Assembly (NCBI GenBank): GCA_016707205.1
Contig: JADJHZ010000024.1
Coordinates: 152,501 to 216,500 of the forward strand
DNA from: Haliscomenobacter sp.
Lineage (GTDB): Bacteria > Bacteroidota > Bacteroidia > Chitinophagales > Saprospiraceae
Length of the DNA stretch: 64,000 nt
Direction of reading: 5' to 3'
Shown: piece by piece, positions 8,462 to 16,657 of the stretch
How positions within the stretch are numbered: position 1 is the stretch's first letter
Layout: every line of letters begins with the position of its first letter
Position numbers and translations under genes: made by a program
The notes under the pieces: model-generated
What the model was told of the DNA's origin: nothing
Seen by the model: only the letters and a program-made list of their open reading frames with translations
Databases searched by the model: none

Positions 8462-9235
8462 CTAAAGGTCCTTAAAATCAATTTGAATCGTATCGTCGAT
8501 CTTTAACCCAAGCAGAGAGGCTGCTTTTCCCATATGGATCGCAATTTCAAGCATGCCGGCGGAGTTGAACAAGCAAAGCGGCTCGCCAATGGGACGGTCT
8601 GCATAGGCCGAACTGAGCTCAGTAATGGGATCATGCCGTTTAAAAAAAAGCGCGAACGGCCGGTCCTTGCCCACCGCCTCAAAAAGATCCCGGGAAACAT
8701 TGACGATCACATTATCGTAATGGTCGATGTAAATCACCGTACCGCGAATCTGGGATTTGTTGATCACCGGCTGCAAAATAAGCCGTTGGCGGATCTGCCC
8801 CGCATTGGGGCCCAAGGATTCCGGAGCTTCTCCTGAAAACAGTCTGGCCGCTACCGAAGCAAACACCTCCTGGATTGGGAAAGGATGGCCCTCCGGCCAG
8901 GGCAATTCATAACAGTCAAGGTTGGCCGCGTCATGGATCAAAGGAAGCAGCCCGTTGTCCGGAGCAACGAAAAAATGCGTTTTATGGGCCAGCAGCAAAA
9001 AGCGCCGGGATGCGGCGCCAAGGTCGTTGACACTGATCAGATGCAGGGCCCCTGGAGGGAAGTTGTGCCAGCAGTGTTTAAATATATAGGCCGCCTGAAC
9101 GATATTGTAATTTGAAACGTTGTGTGAAATATCCACAAGGACGGCGCCCGGCGTCCGGCTGAGGATGGCGCCCTTGATACTGGCGGCATAATGATCCTTT
9201 AAACCAAGGTCCGAAGTCAGGGTAATGAAAGGCAT
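8462..9235 (-). CDS. SAM hydroxide adenosyltransferase (DUF62 family)
   Basis: The 257-residue protein begins MPFITLTSDLGLKDHY, the Asp-containing N-terminal motif of the DUF62/fluorinase superfamily, and carries VDISHNV and FFVAPDNGLLP, the other conserved active-site stretches. The C-terminal domain contains the family IDHYDNVIVNVS. Housekeeping members hydrolyse S-adenosylmethionine to adenosine and methionine using an activated hydroxide. The fluorinase-specific insertion is not apparent, so hydrolase activity is expected. It is the first gene of the run with the ABM gene and aroB. Confidence 0.9.
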   Translation of the reverse strand: MPFITLTSDLGLKDHYAASIKGAILSRTPGAVLVDISHNVSNYNIVQAAYIFKHCWHNFPPGALHLISVNDLGAASRRFLLLAHKTHFFVAPDNGLLPLIHDAANLDCYELPWPEGHPFPIQEVFASVAARLFSGEAPESLGPNAGQIRQRLILQPVINKSQIRGTVIYIDHYDNVIVNVSRDLFEAVGKDRPFALFFKRHDPITELSSAYADRPIGEPLCLFNSAGMLEIAIHMGKAASLLGLKIDDTIQIDFKDL

Positions 9236-9300
9236 GGAAAGAAATCTGATTTAAATGGCTCCGGATTCAAGATAACGGAACGAAAGTCTTAAATTTACTG

Positions 9301-9308
9301 CAAACATA
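9301..9308 (-). promoter_or_regulatory. -7 element for the DUF62-ABM-aroB operon
   Basis: On the minus strand this reads TATGTTTG, matching TAnnTTTG. It lies 66-73 bases upstream of the ATG at 9235. The same intergenic strip must also hold the promoter of the divergent phoH gene, for which only an imperfect TAAATTTA at 9290-9297 is seen. Confidence 0.45.
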
Positions 9309-9320
9309 ATAGAAAACTTA

Positions 9321-9327
9321 AGGAGGT
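9321..9327 (+). promoter_or_regulatory. Strong Shine-Dalgarno sequence fixing a TTG start for phoH
   Basis: AGGAGGT ends 3 bases before TTG at 9331. Canonical Shine-Dalgarno sequences are rare in this window, and this one decides the non-ATG start of phoH. The next in-frame ATG lies well inside the conserved N-terminal domain. Confidence 0.7.
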
Positions 9328-9330
9328 AGA

Positions 9331-10341
9331 TTGAGCGAAATCATATTAACAGTAGAAGGCGTCGATCCCGTTGAACTTTACGGCGAAAATAATGTCAAAC
9401 TCAACCTGTTGCGCAAGGCTTTTCCTGAAATCATCATAACGTCCAGGGGAAACAGCCTCAAGCTCGCCGGCGAAAAAAAATTCACCCAGAAGGCCAAGTC
9501 CAAGTTCGAACTCATGGTTCGTCTGCTACGTGAATACAACGAACTTCCCGTTCAGATGGTCGAAGACGTTATGGGCGACCTCAATCCCTTCGAGGCCCGG
9601 ATTGCCGAATCGACCGAAGACAACCGGATCATCCTGCACGGCCGCGACGGTAAAGCTATTAAAGCCAAGACGAAAAACCAGCGCAAGCTGATCAGTGCTT
9701 CCGAGCAAAACGACGTGGTATTCGCCGTGGGCCCTGCGGGTACCGGCAAAACCTATACCGCCGTCGCGTTAGCCGTCAAGGCGTTAAAAAACAAAACAGT
9801 CAAAAAGATCATTCTTACCCGCCCGGCGGTGGAAGCAGGGGAAAGCCTTGGTTTTTTGCCCGGCGACCTCAAGGAGAAAATCGACCCTTACCTCCGGCCG
9901 CTGTATGATGCCCTGGATGATATGATCCCTGCGGAGAAGCTGCAGCAATTCATGACCAACCGGACCATCGAAATCGCGCCACTTGCCTTTATGCGCGGGC
10001 GGACCCTGGATCAGGCGTTCATTATTCTGGACGAAGCACAGAACTGCTCCACCATGCAGCTCAAGATGTTCCTCACCCGGTTAGGGCCGAGCGCCAAATG
10101 CATCATCACCGGCGATTTGTCTCAGGTCGACCTTCCGTTTCACCAAAAATCCGGTTTGCGCCGGGCGATCGAACTGCTCGGGCACCTGGAAGGAATCTCG
10201 ACGATTAATCTGAGCGCCGAGGATGTCGTTCGCCACCGGCTGGTCAGAGAGATTATTCTGGCTTATGAAAAGTCGGACAACGAAATGCGCAAACGCAGAA
10301 CCCCCGAAGAAGTTGAACCCTCCGCTCGCGAAGAAGAGTAA
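9331..10341 (+). CDS. phoH: PhoH-family ATPase
   Basis: The 336-residue protein has the N-terminal small PhoH domain (about 1-110) and a P-loop ATPase domain. Walker A is FAVGPAGTGKTYTA and Walker B is FIILDEAQNCS, with the family stretches LTRPAVEAGESLGFLPGD and ITGDLSQVDLP. PhoH/YbeZ proteins are RNA-linked ATPases that act with the endoribonuclease YbeY in ribosome quality control. ybeY is not in this window. Translation starts with TTG behind a strong Shine-Dalgarno sequence. The C-terminal 25 residues are charged and variable. A small gene follows 11 bases later and then aroA. Confidence 0.94.
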   Translation: MSEIILTVEGVDPVELYGENNVKLNLLRKAFPEIIITSRGNSLKLAGEKKFTQKAKSKFELMVRLLREYNELPVQMVEDVMGDLNPFEARIAESTEDNRIILHGRDGKAIKAKTKNQRKLISASEQNDVVFAVGPAGTGKTYTAVALAVKALKNKTVKKIILTRPAVEAGESLGFLPGDLKEKIDPYLRPLYDALDDMIPAEKLQQFMTNRTIEIAPLAFMRGRTLDQAFIILDEAQNCSTMQLKMFLTRLGPSAKCIITGDLSQVDLPFHQKSGLRRAIELLGHLEGISTINLSAEDVVRHRLVREIILAYEKSDNEMRKRRTPEEVEPSAREEE

Positions 10342-10352
10342 ACCATCTGTCT

Positions 10353-10562
10353 ATGAATTTTATATTTTCTATTGATCCGGACAAGGAAGACCAGGTCACC
10401 CAACTTCTGGAAGCCTTGCTGGAATTGGGCGTTATCGAAGACTTTTCCCTATTCAACGAGCAAAAGCCGGCGCCTGCTTTCAACGCCACCGCTTCTTCTG
10501 GAAAACCGGACCCGGTATCCGTCTTCGACCTTGCCGAACAATACCGGGACCTGGTAGATTAA
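10353..10562 (+). CDS. Small hypothetical protein (69 residues)
   Basis: This short frame begins with ATG 11 bases after phoH and ends 28 bases before aroA. The product starts MNFIFSIDPDKEDQVTQLLE and predicts a helix of the form QLLEALLELGVIEDFSLF, then a disordered Pro/Ser middle, then an acidic tail FDLAEQYRDLVD. It is acidic and has no membrane segment. The shape resembles the small helical antitoxin-like proteins frequent in Bacteroidota, but I do not recognise a family. Position and spacing support it as a real gene. Confidence 0.5.
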   Translation: MNFIFSIDPDKEDQVTQLLEALLELGVIEDFSLFNEQKPAPAFNATASSGKPDPVSVFDLAEQYRDLVD

Positions 10563-10590
10563 TTGCCTCTGTCCTTCTTATGCCTTACGG

Positions 10591-11823
10591 ATGATTCTAA
10601 CACTGACCCACCCAAGTGGGCAATTCGATGCAGCCCTGACCCTGTCGGGCTCTAAAAGCATTAGCAACCGGGCGCTAATCATACGTGCCCTGACTCCTGG
10701 CGGTTTCGCTATCGAGCGCCTCGCTAATGCAAAAGATACCCGGCTCCTTCAGGAGCTACTCCTTTCCGATTCCCCAATTCTTGACGCAGGGGCTGCAGGA
10801 ACTACGTTCCGGTTCCTCACGGCCTATCTTTCCCTTCAGCCGGGCGTTCAGACGCTCACTGGCTCCGAACGGATGAAGCAGCGCCCCATCGGGGTGCTGG
10901 TAGACGCGCTGCGCCAGTTAGGAGCTCAAATCGATTACCTGGGGCAGGAAGGGTATCCGCCGCTCCGGATCGGACCGCCCGGCCAATTGGGCCGCGTTTC
11001 CTCTTTGAAAATCTCCGCCGCTACCAGCAGCCAGTATATTTCTGCGCTCCTGATGATCGCGCCCTCACTCCCCGGAGGGCTGGAACTGACCCTGGAAGGA
11101 AAAATTGTATCCAGGCCATATATCGAAATGACGCTCCGCTTGATGGAATACTTCGGCATAACCTGGGAGTGGGAAGGACCTACGATCCAAATCGGCGCCC
11201 AAGCCTATAGCCCAAAGCCATTTTCAGTGGAAGCTGATTGGTCGGCCGCATCTTACTTTTACTCCATGGTCGCTTTGTCGGACGATGGACAGGTGACGTT
11301 ACACGGCCTTTTCGAAAACAGCCTTCAGGGCGATGCTATCCTGCCCGAAATTTTTGAACCGCTGGGAGTATACACCCACTTTGCCGGAGCGTCGGTTTCC
11401 CTGACCAAAGCGGGGCAACGAAGGGTTCCTTCGTTCGACTGGGATTTCCTCCGCTGTCCGGACCTTGCTCAAACCCTCGCGGTTACCTGCGCAGGATTGG
11501 GTATTCCAGGACTGTTTCAGGGAGTGGAAACCCTGCAGATCAAAGAAACAGACCGAATTGGGGCGTTGGAGGAAGAGTTGGGAAAGGTGGGCGTCCTATT
11601 GGAAGCATTCCCTGCCGAAAATCCAAACCGGTTCTCCCTGAGCGGACAGGCATCCTGGGACACGCCTCCCCTTTTTCACACCTATGAAGACCATCGGATG
11701 GCCATGGCTTTTGCTCCCTTGGCGCTTTACCGGCCAATCCGGATACAGGAGCCTCAGGTGGTGGAAAAATCCTACCCTGATTTCTGGGATGATCTCCAAA
11801 AGCTGGGATTTGTCCTCTCCTAG
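10591..11823 (+). CDS. aroA: 3-phosphoshikimate 1-carboxyvinyltransferase (EPSP synthase)
   Basis: The 410-residue product has the EPSP-synthase substrate motif SGSKSISNRALIIRAL at residues 19-34. It also has the DAGAAGTTFRFL loop, the arginine-containing MKQRPIGVLVDALRQLGA, and near the end IKETDRIGALEEELGKVGV and YEDHRMAMAFAPLAL. It transfers enolpyruvate from PEP to shikimate-3-phosphate. The Ala-Gly-containing loop reads DAGAAGTTFR rather than the usual NAGTAxR form, a variation common in Bacteroidota. It ends 4 bases into the convergent OmpA-like gene. Confidence 0.95.
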   Translation: MILTLTHPSGQFDAALTLSGSKSISNRALIIRALTPGGFAIERLANAKDTRLLQELLLSDSPILDAGAAGTTFRFLTAYLSLQPGVQTLTGSERMKQRPIGVLVDALRQLGAQIDYLGQEGYPPLRIGPPGQLGRVSSLKISAATSSQYISALLMIAPSLPGGLELTLEGKIVSRPYIEMTLRLMEYFGITWEWEGPTIQIGAQAYSPKPFSVEADWSAASYFYSMVALSDDGQVTLHGLFENSLQGDAILPEIFEPLGVYTHFAGASVSLTKAGQRRVPSFDWDFLRCPDLAQTLAVTCAGLGIPGLFQGVETLQIKETDRIGALEEELGKVGVLLEAFPAENPNRFSLSGQASWDTPPLFHTYEDHRMAMAFAPLALYRPIRIQEPQVVEKSYPDFWDDLQKLGFVLS

Positions 11824-13031
11824 CTATTGTTCATATTCAGGATCTTGATCTCTACGCGTTGGTTTTTCTTTCGTCCCTCCACATAGTCATTGGAGGCTAT
11901 GGGTATACGCCTGCCATATCCTTTATATTGGAGCCGGGCCCGGGAGATTCCTCGCTGAGCGAGGTATTCGCAGACCACCTTGGCGCGGGCGGTGGAAAGC
12001 TGGTCGCAGAAGGAATCGGAACACAAGCCATTGGTATGCCCACCAACCTCAATCACGACATCGGGGTTCGTAGAAAGAAATTTCACCAATTCATTTAATG
12101 GCGTATAGGATTCCTTGGAGATCACGGATTTGTCCGCTTCAAAAAGGATATTGTTCATTCGAAGCGTTTGCCCTTTCTGAATATCGGACCGCGTGATCCT
12201 GGAAAAGTCGGCGCTTTCCACCACCGCCGGTTTTTCTGCCGGGAGCGGATTCATCCGGGCAGGCGATGGGTCATTTCGAACAGGCGGCTGCGGAGGCGTC
12301 GTTTTTGCGGTACTATCGGTGCGTTTCACGGGCGCCTGCGGATTGATCCTGGGCGTTTCCGGCTGCTTGGCAGGCAGGCTCTCCGCCACCTCTTCTTCAC
12401 AAGAAATAGGGGTTATGGCCGAGGCATTGTCCAAAAGAATATTGCCATTGTAGGGAAAAAGCGTGGGCGTTTTGTAAAACGCCTCGAAGGAAATGTAGCT
12501 GTAGTTGTCGATCGGTTCGAACTTGAACTGATATTCCAACCAACGGGTATTGATAATCAGATTGGTTTCGCCGAGCAGGTATTGCTTGTCGCAGTGATCA
12601 AACCCTCCATAGATGCGCAGTTTAGCCGGAGTGGTATAGTTGGCGGTTTCTTCTGAAATCCGGCTGGTGCTAACGTACAGTTCTGAACGGCAGAGATGTA
12701 TGCTAAAGGCATAGCATTGGCCTTTTTTCATAGGCATGCTAAGCCGTTGGGAGACCATTTCCCAGGTATCGTTATCCCGGACCACCATTCCAAGATAGGT
12801 ATCGCCGTCGACCGCTGGCTTAGTGACGCTGAACGTTCCGCTCGGCTGCACATCCGGAGGGGTTTCGCCCACCGATCCGCAATCCGTCCACCCTCTGGGT
12901 GGTTTACTATGGCGGGGCATATCCTCAAAGGAAGGGTTAACCAGTGTAATAACACCCTCCTGCTGCCCTGAAAGTTTGAAACTAAACACAAAGAACGAAA
13001 ACAACACCCCAGCAACAAAACGAAGCCTCAT
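11820..13031 (-). CDS. OmpA-family outer-membrane lipid/peptidoglycan-binding protein
   Basis: The 403-residue protein has a signal peptide (residues 1-22, LSGQQ). A beta-sandwich-like region of about 28-205 resembles carbohydrate-binding or gliding-associated modules (LVNPSFEDMP at its start). A Pro-rich linker follows (about 215-275). The C-terminal OmpA peptidoglycan-binding domain (about 290-395) contains NDYVEGRKKNQRVEI, where the NxxxGRxxNRRVE-type motif contacts diaminopimelate. It probably anchors the envelope to peptidoglycan. The N-terminal module is reminiscent of OmpA proteins found in gliding Bacteroidota. It overlaps aroA tail to tail by 4 bases. Confidence 0.88.
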   Translation of the reverse strand: MRLRFVAGVLFSFFVFSFKLSGQQEGVITLVNPSFEDMPRHSKPPRGWTDCGSVGETPPDVQPSGTFSVTKPAVDGDTYLGMVVRDNDTWEMVSQRLSMPMKKGQCYAFSIHLCRSELYVSTSRISEETANYTTPAKLRIYGGFDHCDKQYLLGETNLIINTRWLEYQFKFEPIDNYSYISFEAFYKTPTLFPYNGNILLDNASAITPISCEEEVAESLPAKQPETPRINPQAPVKRTDSTAKTTPPQPPVRNDPSPARMNPLPAEKPAVVESADFSRITRSDIQKGQTLRMNNILFEADKSVISKESYTPLNELVKFLSTNPDVVIEVGGHTNGLCSDSFCDQLSTARAKVVCEYLAQRGISRARLQYKGYGRRIPIASNDYVEGRKKNQRVEIKILNMNNS

Positions 13032-13112
13032 AGCCTGTTGATATTTGGTTTTGCAAGTAAAACGCCGGAAATCCGGTCAATTGTTCATTATCCGGAAAAA
13101 TTAGGGCAAATG

Positions 13113-13160
13113 TGCAAAAAAAAAGGTTTAAGGAGCTGATTTAGGCATTCTTAAACCTTT
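13113..13160 (-). terminator. Rho-independent terminator for the acyl-CoA dehydrogenase gene
   Basis: Arms at 13150-13160 and 13122-13132 form a perfect 11-bp stem (AAAGGTTTAAG/CTTAAACCTTT) with a 17-base loop. On the minus strand the stem runs into nine T residues (complement of 13113-13121). It lies 57 bases downstream of the acyl-CoA dehydrogenase stop. The stem is AT-rich, but the U tail is long. Confidence 0.8.
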
Positions 13161-13216
13161 AATTGTAAAAAAGTTCCGTTACCTAATTTGTTCCGGCCTT
13201 TTCTGTTTCCAATTTG

Positions 13217-14437
13217 CTATTCAAACGCATTCAACCCCGTGACGTCGTATCCTGTGATCAGGAGGTGGATATCGTGGGTTCCTTCATAGGTGAGCACCGT
13301 TTCCAGGTTCATCAAATGGCGCATGATGGGGTACTCGTTGGTGATTCCCATACCGCCATGGATCTGCCGGGCCTCCCTGGCGATTTCCAGGGCCATATGG
13401 ACGTTATTGCGCTTGGCCATGGAAATTTGACCAGGAGTAGCTTTGCCCTGGTTGGCCAGACTCCCCAGGCGCCAAGCCAGCAACTGGGCCTTGGTGATTT
13501 CCGTGATCATTTCCGCCAGTTTTTTCTGCGTGAGTTGAAACTGCCCGATCGGCCGGCCAAACTGCCGGCGTTCCAGGGAATACCGGAGTGCCGAGTCGTA
13601 GCAATCCATGGCAGCCCCGATAGCGCCCCATGCAATCCCGTACCGCGCCTTGGAGAGGCAGGACAAAGGTCCTTTCATGCCCTGAACGTTGGGCAAGACC
13701 TGGGATTTGGGAACGCGCACATCCTCAAACACCAGTTCTCCGGTAATCGAGGCCCGCAGCGACCATTTCCCCTTGATCTCCGGGGCGGAATAACCGGGCA
13801 TATCCTTCTCCACGATCATGCCGCGCACGATTCCCTGCTCGTCCTTTGCCCAAACGACCGCGATATCAGCCAGCGGCGAATTGGTGATCCACATTTTAGC
13901 GCCGTTCAGGATATACGCATCTCCATCGTCTTTGACGTTGGTCGTCATACCGGAGGGGTTGGAGCCGTGATCCGGCTCCGTCAGGCCAAAGCAGCCAATC
14001 AGGTCGCCACTGCCCAGCAGGGGTAGGTATTTCCTGCGCTGCTCTTCCGAACCGAATTTATAAATCGGGAACATCACTAAAGAGCCTTGCACCGAAGCCA
14101 TCGAACGAACCCCGGAATCTCCGCGCTCCAGCTCTTGCATAATCACCCCATAGGCGATCTCATCCATTCCGCCGCCGCCATACTCAGCGGGAAGGCTGGG
14201 GCCAAAAGCCCCGATATCCGCAAGGCCTTTAAACAAATGCACCGGGCATTCCGCCCGTTCTGTATACGCTTCAATGATCGGCGTTACTTCCTGTTTCACC
14301 CAGTCCCGCACCGCATCCCGTGCCAGGAGATGGTCCTCGGCGAGCAATTCATCTACGGCGTAATAATCGTGTCCTTGAAAACGATCTTCTTTGGCTTTCT
14401 TCTCAATGGGATGGGCTCCCGTTCCATTCTCCTTCAT
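13217..14437 (-). CDS. Glutaryl-CoA dehydrogenase-like acyl-CoA dehydrogenase
   Basis: The 406-residue protein from the ATG at 14437 is an acyl-CoA dehydrogenase. FAD-binding motifs are FGLTEPDHGSNPSGM and KMWITNSPLADI. The C-terminal domain has QIHGGMGITNEYPIMRH and TYEGTHDIHLLITG, the latter with the catalytic Glu in the form typical of glutaryl-CoA dehydrogenases, which oxidatively decarboxylate glutaryl-CoA to crotonyl-CoA in lysine/tryptophan breakdown. The arginine-containing YGIAWGAIGAAMDCY segment also fits that subfamily. The frame extends 63 codons upstream but that part is not protein-like. A terminator follows at 13113-13160. The gene is monocistronic. Confidence 0.88.
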   Translation of the reverse strand: MKENGTGAHPIEKKAKEDRFQGHDYYAVDELLAEDHLLARDAVRDWVKQEVTPIIEAYTERAECPVHLFKGLADIGAFGPSLPAEYGGGGMDEIAYGVIMQELERGDSGVRSMASVQGSLVMFPIYKFGSEEQRRKYLPLLGSGDLIGCFGLTEPDHGSNPSGMTTNVKDDGDAYILNGAKMWITNSPLADIAVVWAKDEQGIVRGMIVEKDMPGYSAPEIKGKWSLRASITGELVFEDVRVPKSQVLPNVQGMKGPLSCLSKARYGIAWGAIGAAMDCYDSALRYSLERRQFGRPIGQFQLTQKKLAEMITEITKAQLLAWRLGSLANQGKATPGQISMAKRNNVHMALEIAREARQIHGGMGITNEYPIMRHLMNLETVLTYEGTHDIHLLITGYDVTGLNAFE

Positions 14438-14511
14438 TGGTTTGCGTTTTTTGGTTAAGGAACCTATGCAAAGCCCGCAAAACTTGCGCGTTCCGGCATT
14501 TCTTCCTGAGA

Positions 14512-14519
14512 CAAAGGTA
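14512..14519 (-). promoter_or_regulatory. -7 element for the glutaryl-CoA dehydrogenase-like gene
   Basis: The minus strand reads TACCTTTG, matching TAnnTTTG, 75-82 bases upstream of the ATG at 14437. No clear -33 TTTG is present at 19-22 bases spacing. Confidence 0.45.
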
Positions 14520-14540
14520 AGGATTTTGGTCTTATACTCG

Positions 14541-14637
14541 ACGCGAATGGGTTTGGGATTTTCCAAGGCCCATTCGCGTCCGTATATCCTGACTTGGAGA
14601 AGGTTTGGAGACCCAAACCGCTCCAACGTCAGGATAT
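14541..14637. repeat. Two adjacent long imperfect palindromes
   Basis: The first hairpin has perfect 11-base arms at 14541-14551 and 14569-14579 (ACGCGAATGGG/CCCATTCGCGT) with an inner TTGG/CCAA stem. The second has arms 14584-14593 and 14628-14637 (ATATCCTGAC/GTCAGGATAT), then TTGGAG/CTCCAA, then GGTTTGG/CCAAACC around a 4-base loop: 23 paired bases. They lie between divergent gene starts, so they are not terminators. Mobile REP-like palindromes are the best guess. Confidence 0.75.
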
Positions 14638-14673
14638 CTTCCTATTTTGGCCACTGAATCAAAGAAACCCTTT

Positions 14674-15084
14674 ATGCCCAAAGTTGCGCTCGAAGGCATG
14701 CAGTTTTATGCTTTTCACGGCTTGTACCCCGAAGAGCAAACCGTTGGCAACCACTACCAGGTAGACGTATACCTGGATACCAAACTGGAGAAGGATAGCG
14801 ATGAAGTCAAGCCGCCGGCGGACGACATCAGCACGACGGTCAATTATGAGACTATCTACCAGATCTGCAAGCTGGAGATGAAAAAACCGGTCAAACTAAT
14901 CGAAACCCTGGCCCAGCAGATCCTTAAAAAGATCGTCGCCCAGTATAAAGACCGGGAACCCTTGGAATTGGAAGGATACCATGTTGAAATCACCACGTTA
15001 CTGGTGCGGGTCAGCAAGTTTAATCCTCCGCTGGGTGGCAGGGTTCAGCGGGCTTTTGTGGAAATGAGTTATAAGAAAAAATAA
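14674..15084 (+). CDS. folB: Dihydroneopterin aldolase
   Basis: The 136-residue product from the ATG at 14674 matches FolB. It opens MPKVALEGMQFYAFHGLYPEEQ, containing the conserved FHG and the catalytic-region Glu, and continues with STTVNYETIYQI and LIETLAQQILKKI, where LIETLA includes the substrate-binding Glu. The tail VRVSKFNPPLGGRVQRAFVEM is also family-typical. The enzyme cleaves 7,8-dihydroneopterin to 6-hydroxymethyl-dihydropterin in folate synthesis. The reading frame extends upstream through a palindrome to 14605, but similarity starts at 14674. Confidence 0.93.
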   Translation: MPKVALEGMQFYAFHGLYPEEQTVGNHYQVDVYLDTKLEKDSDEVKPPADDISTTVNYETIYQICKLEMKKPVKLIETLAQQILKKIVAQYKDREPLELEGYHVEITTLLVRVSKFNPPLGGRVQRAFVEMSYKKK

Positions 15085-15134
15085 GGCCCATCGCAATGGT
15101 CCCAAAGGAAGCGGCCTGAAAAAACCACGAGCCG

Positions 15135-16403
15135 CTAACTTACCACCCACTGCATCAAAAAGGCGGATATCAAAGCCCCATAAGTACCCAATGCATAGCC
15201 CAGCACCGCCATAAGAACCCCCACAGGAGCTAATGCCGGACTAAACGCAGAGGCGACAACCGGAGCGGAAGCGGCTCCTCCGATATTCGCCTGGCTCCCA
15301 ACTGCCACAAAAAAGAACGGCGCCCGAATCAGGCGCGCCACCAGCAACAAGACGGTCACATGCACCAGCATCCAGACGATACCGACTGCAAAAAGGCCCA
15401 AATTTTGGAGCACCTGTCCGATGTCCATTTTCATACCAATGGTAGCTACCAGGATATAAATGAATACGCTCCCCATTTTGGACGCGCCTACGCCCTCCAA
15501 CCGGCGGGCAGAGGTAAAAGAAAGCCCAAGCCCAACTGTCGTAGCGGCAACAACCATCCAGAAAAAGGAAGAAATAATCGACTCCAGCCTCCAGGCTTCC
15601 AGTTGTGGCCTAAACTGTTCCAGCCAGGGCACCATCCCATCTGCCATCCAATGCGAGAACGCCGTTCCGCCAAAAGCGACCGCCAGCAAAAAGAACCACT
15701 CGGTGGTCGTCGGGATTTTGGCCACGCTTTGCTGAAAGTTTTCAATATTCGTTCGCAGAGACTCTACGGCCGAATTGTCGGCCTTCATCCAGGAATCGAT
15801 TTGCTTATACCTTCCGGCGCCATACAGCAAAAAGCCCATCCAGATATTGGCCACGACCACGTCGACGACGACCATGGTGGCAAACAGGTTATCGGACACC
15901 AGAAATATTTCCTTCATGGCGGTTTGGTTGGCCCCGCCCCCGATCCAGCTTCCCGCAATGGTGGATAAGCCTTTCCAAAGCAGGTCCGCCTCCGTTGGGA
16001 TAAGGTTAGGCGCTATCTTCGTTACCAGGAGCAGAGCTACGGGTCCTCCAATAATTACCCCCAGGGTACCCGCCAGAAACATGATCAGGGCTTTCGGCCC
16101 CAGGCTCAAAAGCCCTTTAAAGTCAATGCTGATGCACAACATGATCAGGGATGCAGGCAGGAGATAGTTGGACGCCACATGGTACAACTGAGATTTACTC
16201 CCATCGGGATACGTTTCGCCGGAAATCAACCCCAATGGCCAGTGCATCAGTGCAGGAAGAAAGTAACACAAAAGCAACGCAGGAACATACCGGTAAAAGG
16301 TTTTCCAGAACGGCCTGTCCAGGCTGGAGGTCCAGAAAACAAAAGCCAGGGTAAGGATCAGAATGCCAAAAATGACCGCGTCGTTCGTAAATACTGGCTG
16401 CAT
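15135..16403 (-). CDS. DUF819 family integral membrane protein
   Basis: The 422-residue protein is almost entirely hydrophobic, with about ten to twelve membrane spans. It carries the DUF819/YjcL features: GSWIGGGANQTAMKEIF, VVVDVVVANIWMGFLLY and SQANIGGAASAPVVASAF, repeated Gly/Asn-rich re-entrant-like motifs. The arrangement of two similar halves resembles secondary transporters. Substrate is unknown. The frame can be extended 44 codons upstream, but that extension is translated from an 8-base tandem repeat (QPRNPVTSQPRN) and is artefactual. The start at 16403 (MQPVFTND) is preferred. Confidence 0.87.
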   Translation of the reverse strand: MQPVFTNDAVIFGILILTLAFVFWTSSLDRPFWKTFYRYVPALLLCYFLPALMHWPLGLISGETYPDGSKSQLYHVASNYLLPASLIMLCISIDFKGLLSLGPKALIMFLAGTLGVIIGGPVALLLVTKIAPNLIPTEADLLWKGLSTIAGSWIGGGANQTAMKEIFLVSDNLFATMVVVDVVVANIWMGFLLYGAGRYKQIDSWMKADNSAVESLRTNIENFQQSVAKIPTTTEWFFLLAVAFGGTAFSHWMADGMVPWLEQFRPQLEAWRLESIISSFFWMVVAATTVGLGLSFTSARRLEGVGASKMGSVFIYILVATIGMKMDIGQVLQNLGLFAVGIVWMLVHVTVLLLVARLIRAPFFFVAVGSQANIGGAASAPVVASAFSPALAPVGVLMAVLGYALGTYGALISAFLMQWVVS

Positions 16404-16411
16404 AGGATAAA

Positions 16412-16491
16412 GTTGCGAGGTTGCGAGGTTGCGAGGTTGCGAGGTTACGGGGTTACGAGGTTGCGGGGTTACGGGGTTGCGGGGTTGCCAG
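16412..16491. repeat. 8-base tandem repeat, about ten units (GTTGCGAG type)
   Basis: About ten consecutive units of the form GTTGCGAG, GTTACGGG or GTTGCGGG fill this stretch. The first four are identical and later ones diverge by one or two bases. It lies in the divergent region between the DUF819 gene and lspA and creates spurious N-terminal extensions in the frames of both. It is one of a set of low-complexity intergenic repeats in this window. Confidence 0.9.
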
Positions 16492-16503
16492 TTTTTCCGA
16501 CAC

Positions 16504-16538
16504 TTTGAAATGGAACTCGGCGAAAGATAATACATTTG
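16504..16538 (+). promoter_or_regulatory. Promoter of lspA
   Basis: TTTG at 16504-16507 and TACATTTG at 16531-16538 match the Bacteroidota -33 (TTTG) and -7 (TAnnTTTG) elements with a spacing of 23 bases. The predicted start is near 16545, about 113 bases before the lspA ATG. Confidence 0.6.
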
Positions 16539-16573
16539 TGCAGAGAACTTGTATTTTCGCCGGGACTGAATTG

Positions 16574-16634
16574 CGCGCCGGGGACGCTGGACGGCGCTCT
16601 TCCTTGCCTCGGCAAGGCGCGGATTCCCGGCGCG
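16574..16634 (+). promoter_or_regulatory. Stem-loop in the lspA leader
   Basis: Perfect 9-base arms CGCGCCGGG (16574-16582) and CCCGGCGCG (16626-16634) enclose a second stem CCTTGCC/GGCAAGG (16602-16608, 16611-16617) with a 2-base loop. The whole leader would fold as a nested hairpin ending 23 bases before the ATG. It may control translation or be another palindromic repeat; no riboswitch class is recognised. Confidence 0.55.
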
Positions 16635-16657
16635 AAAGGACCTTGAAAAACGGAATT

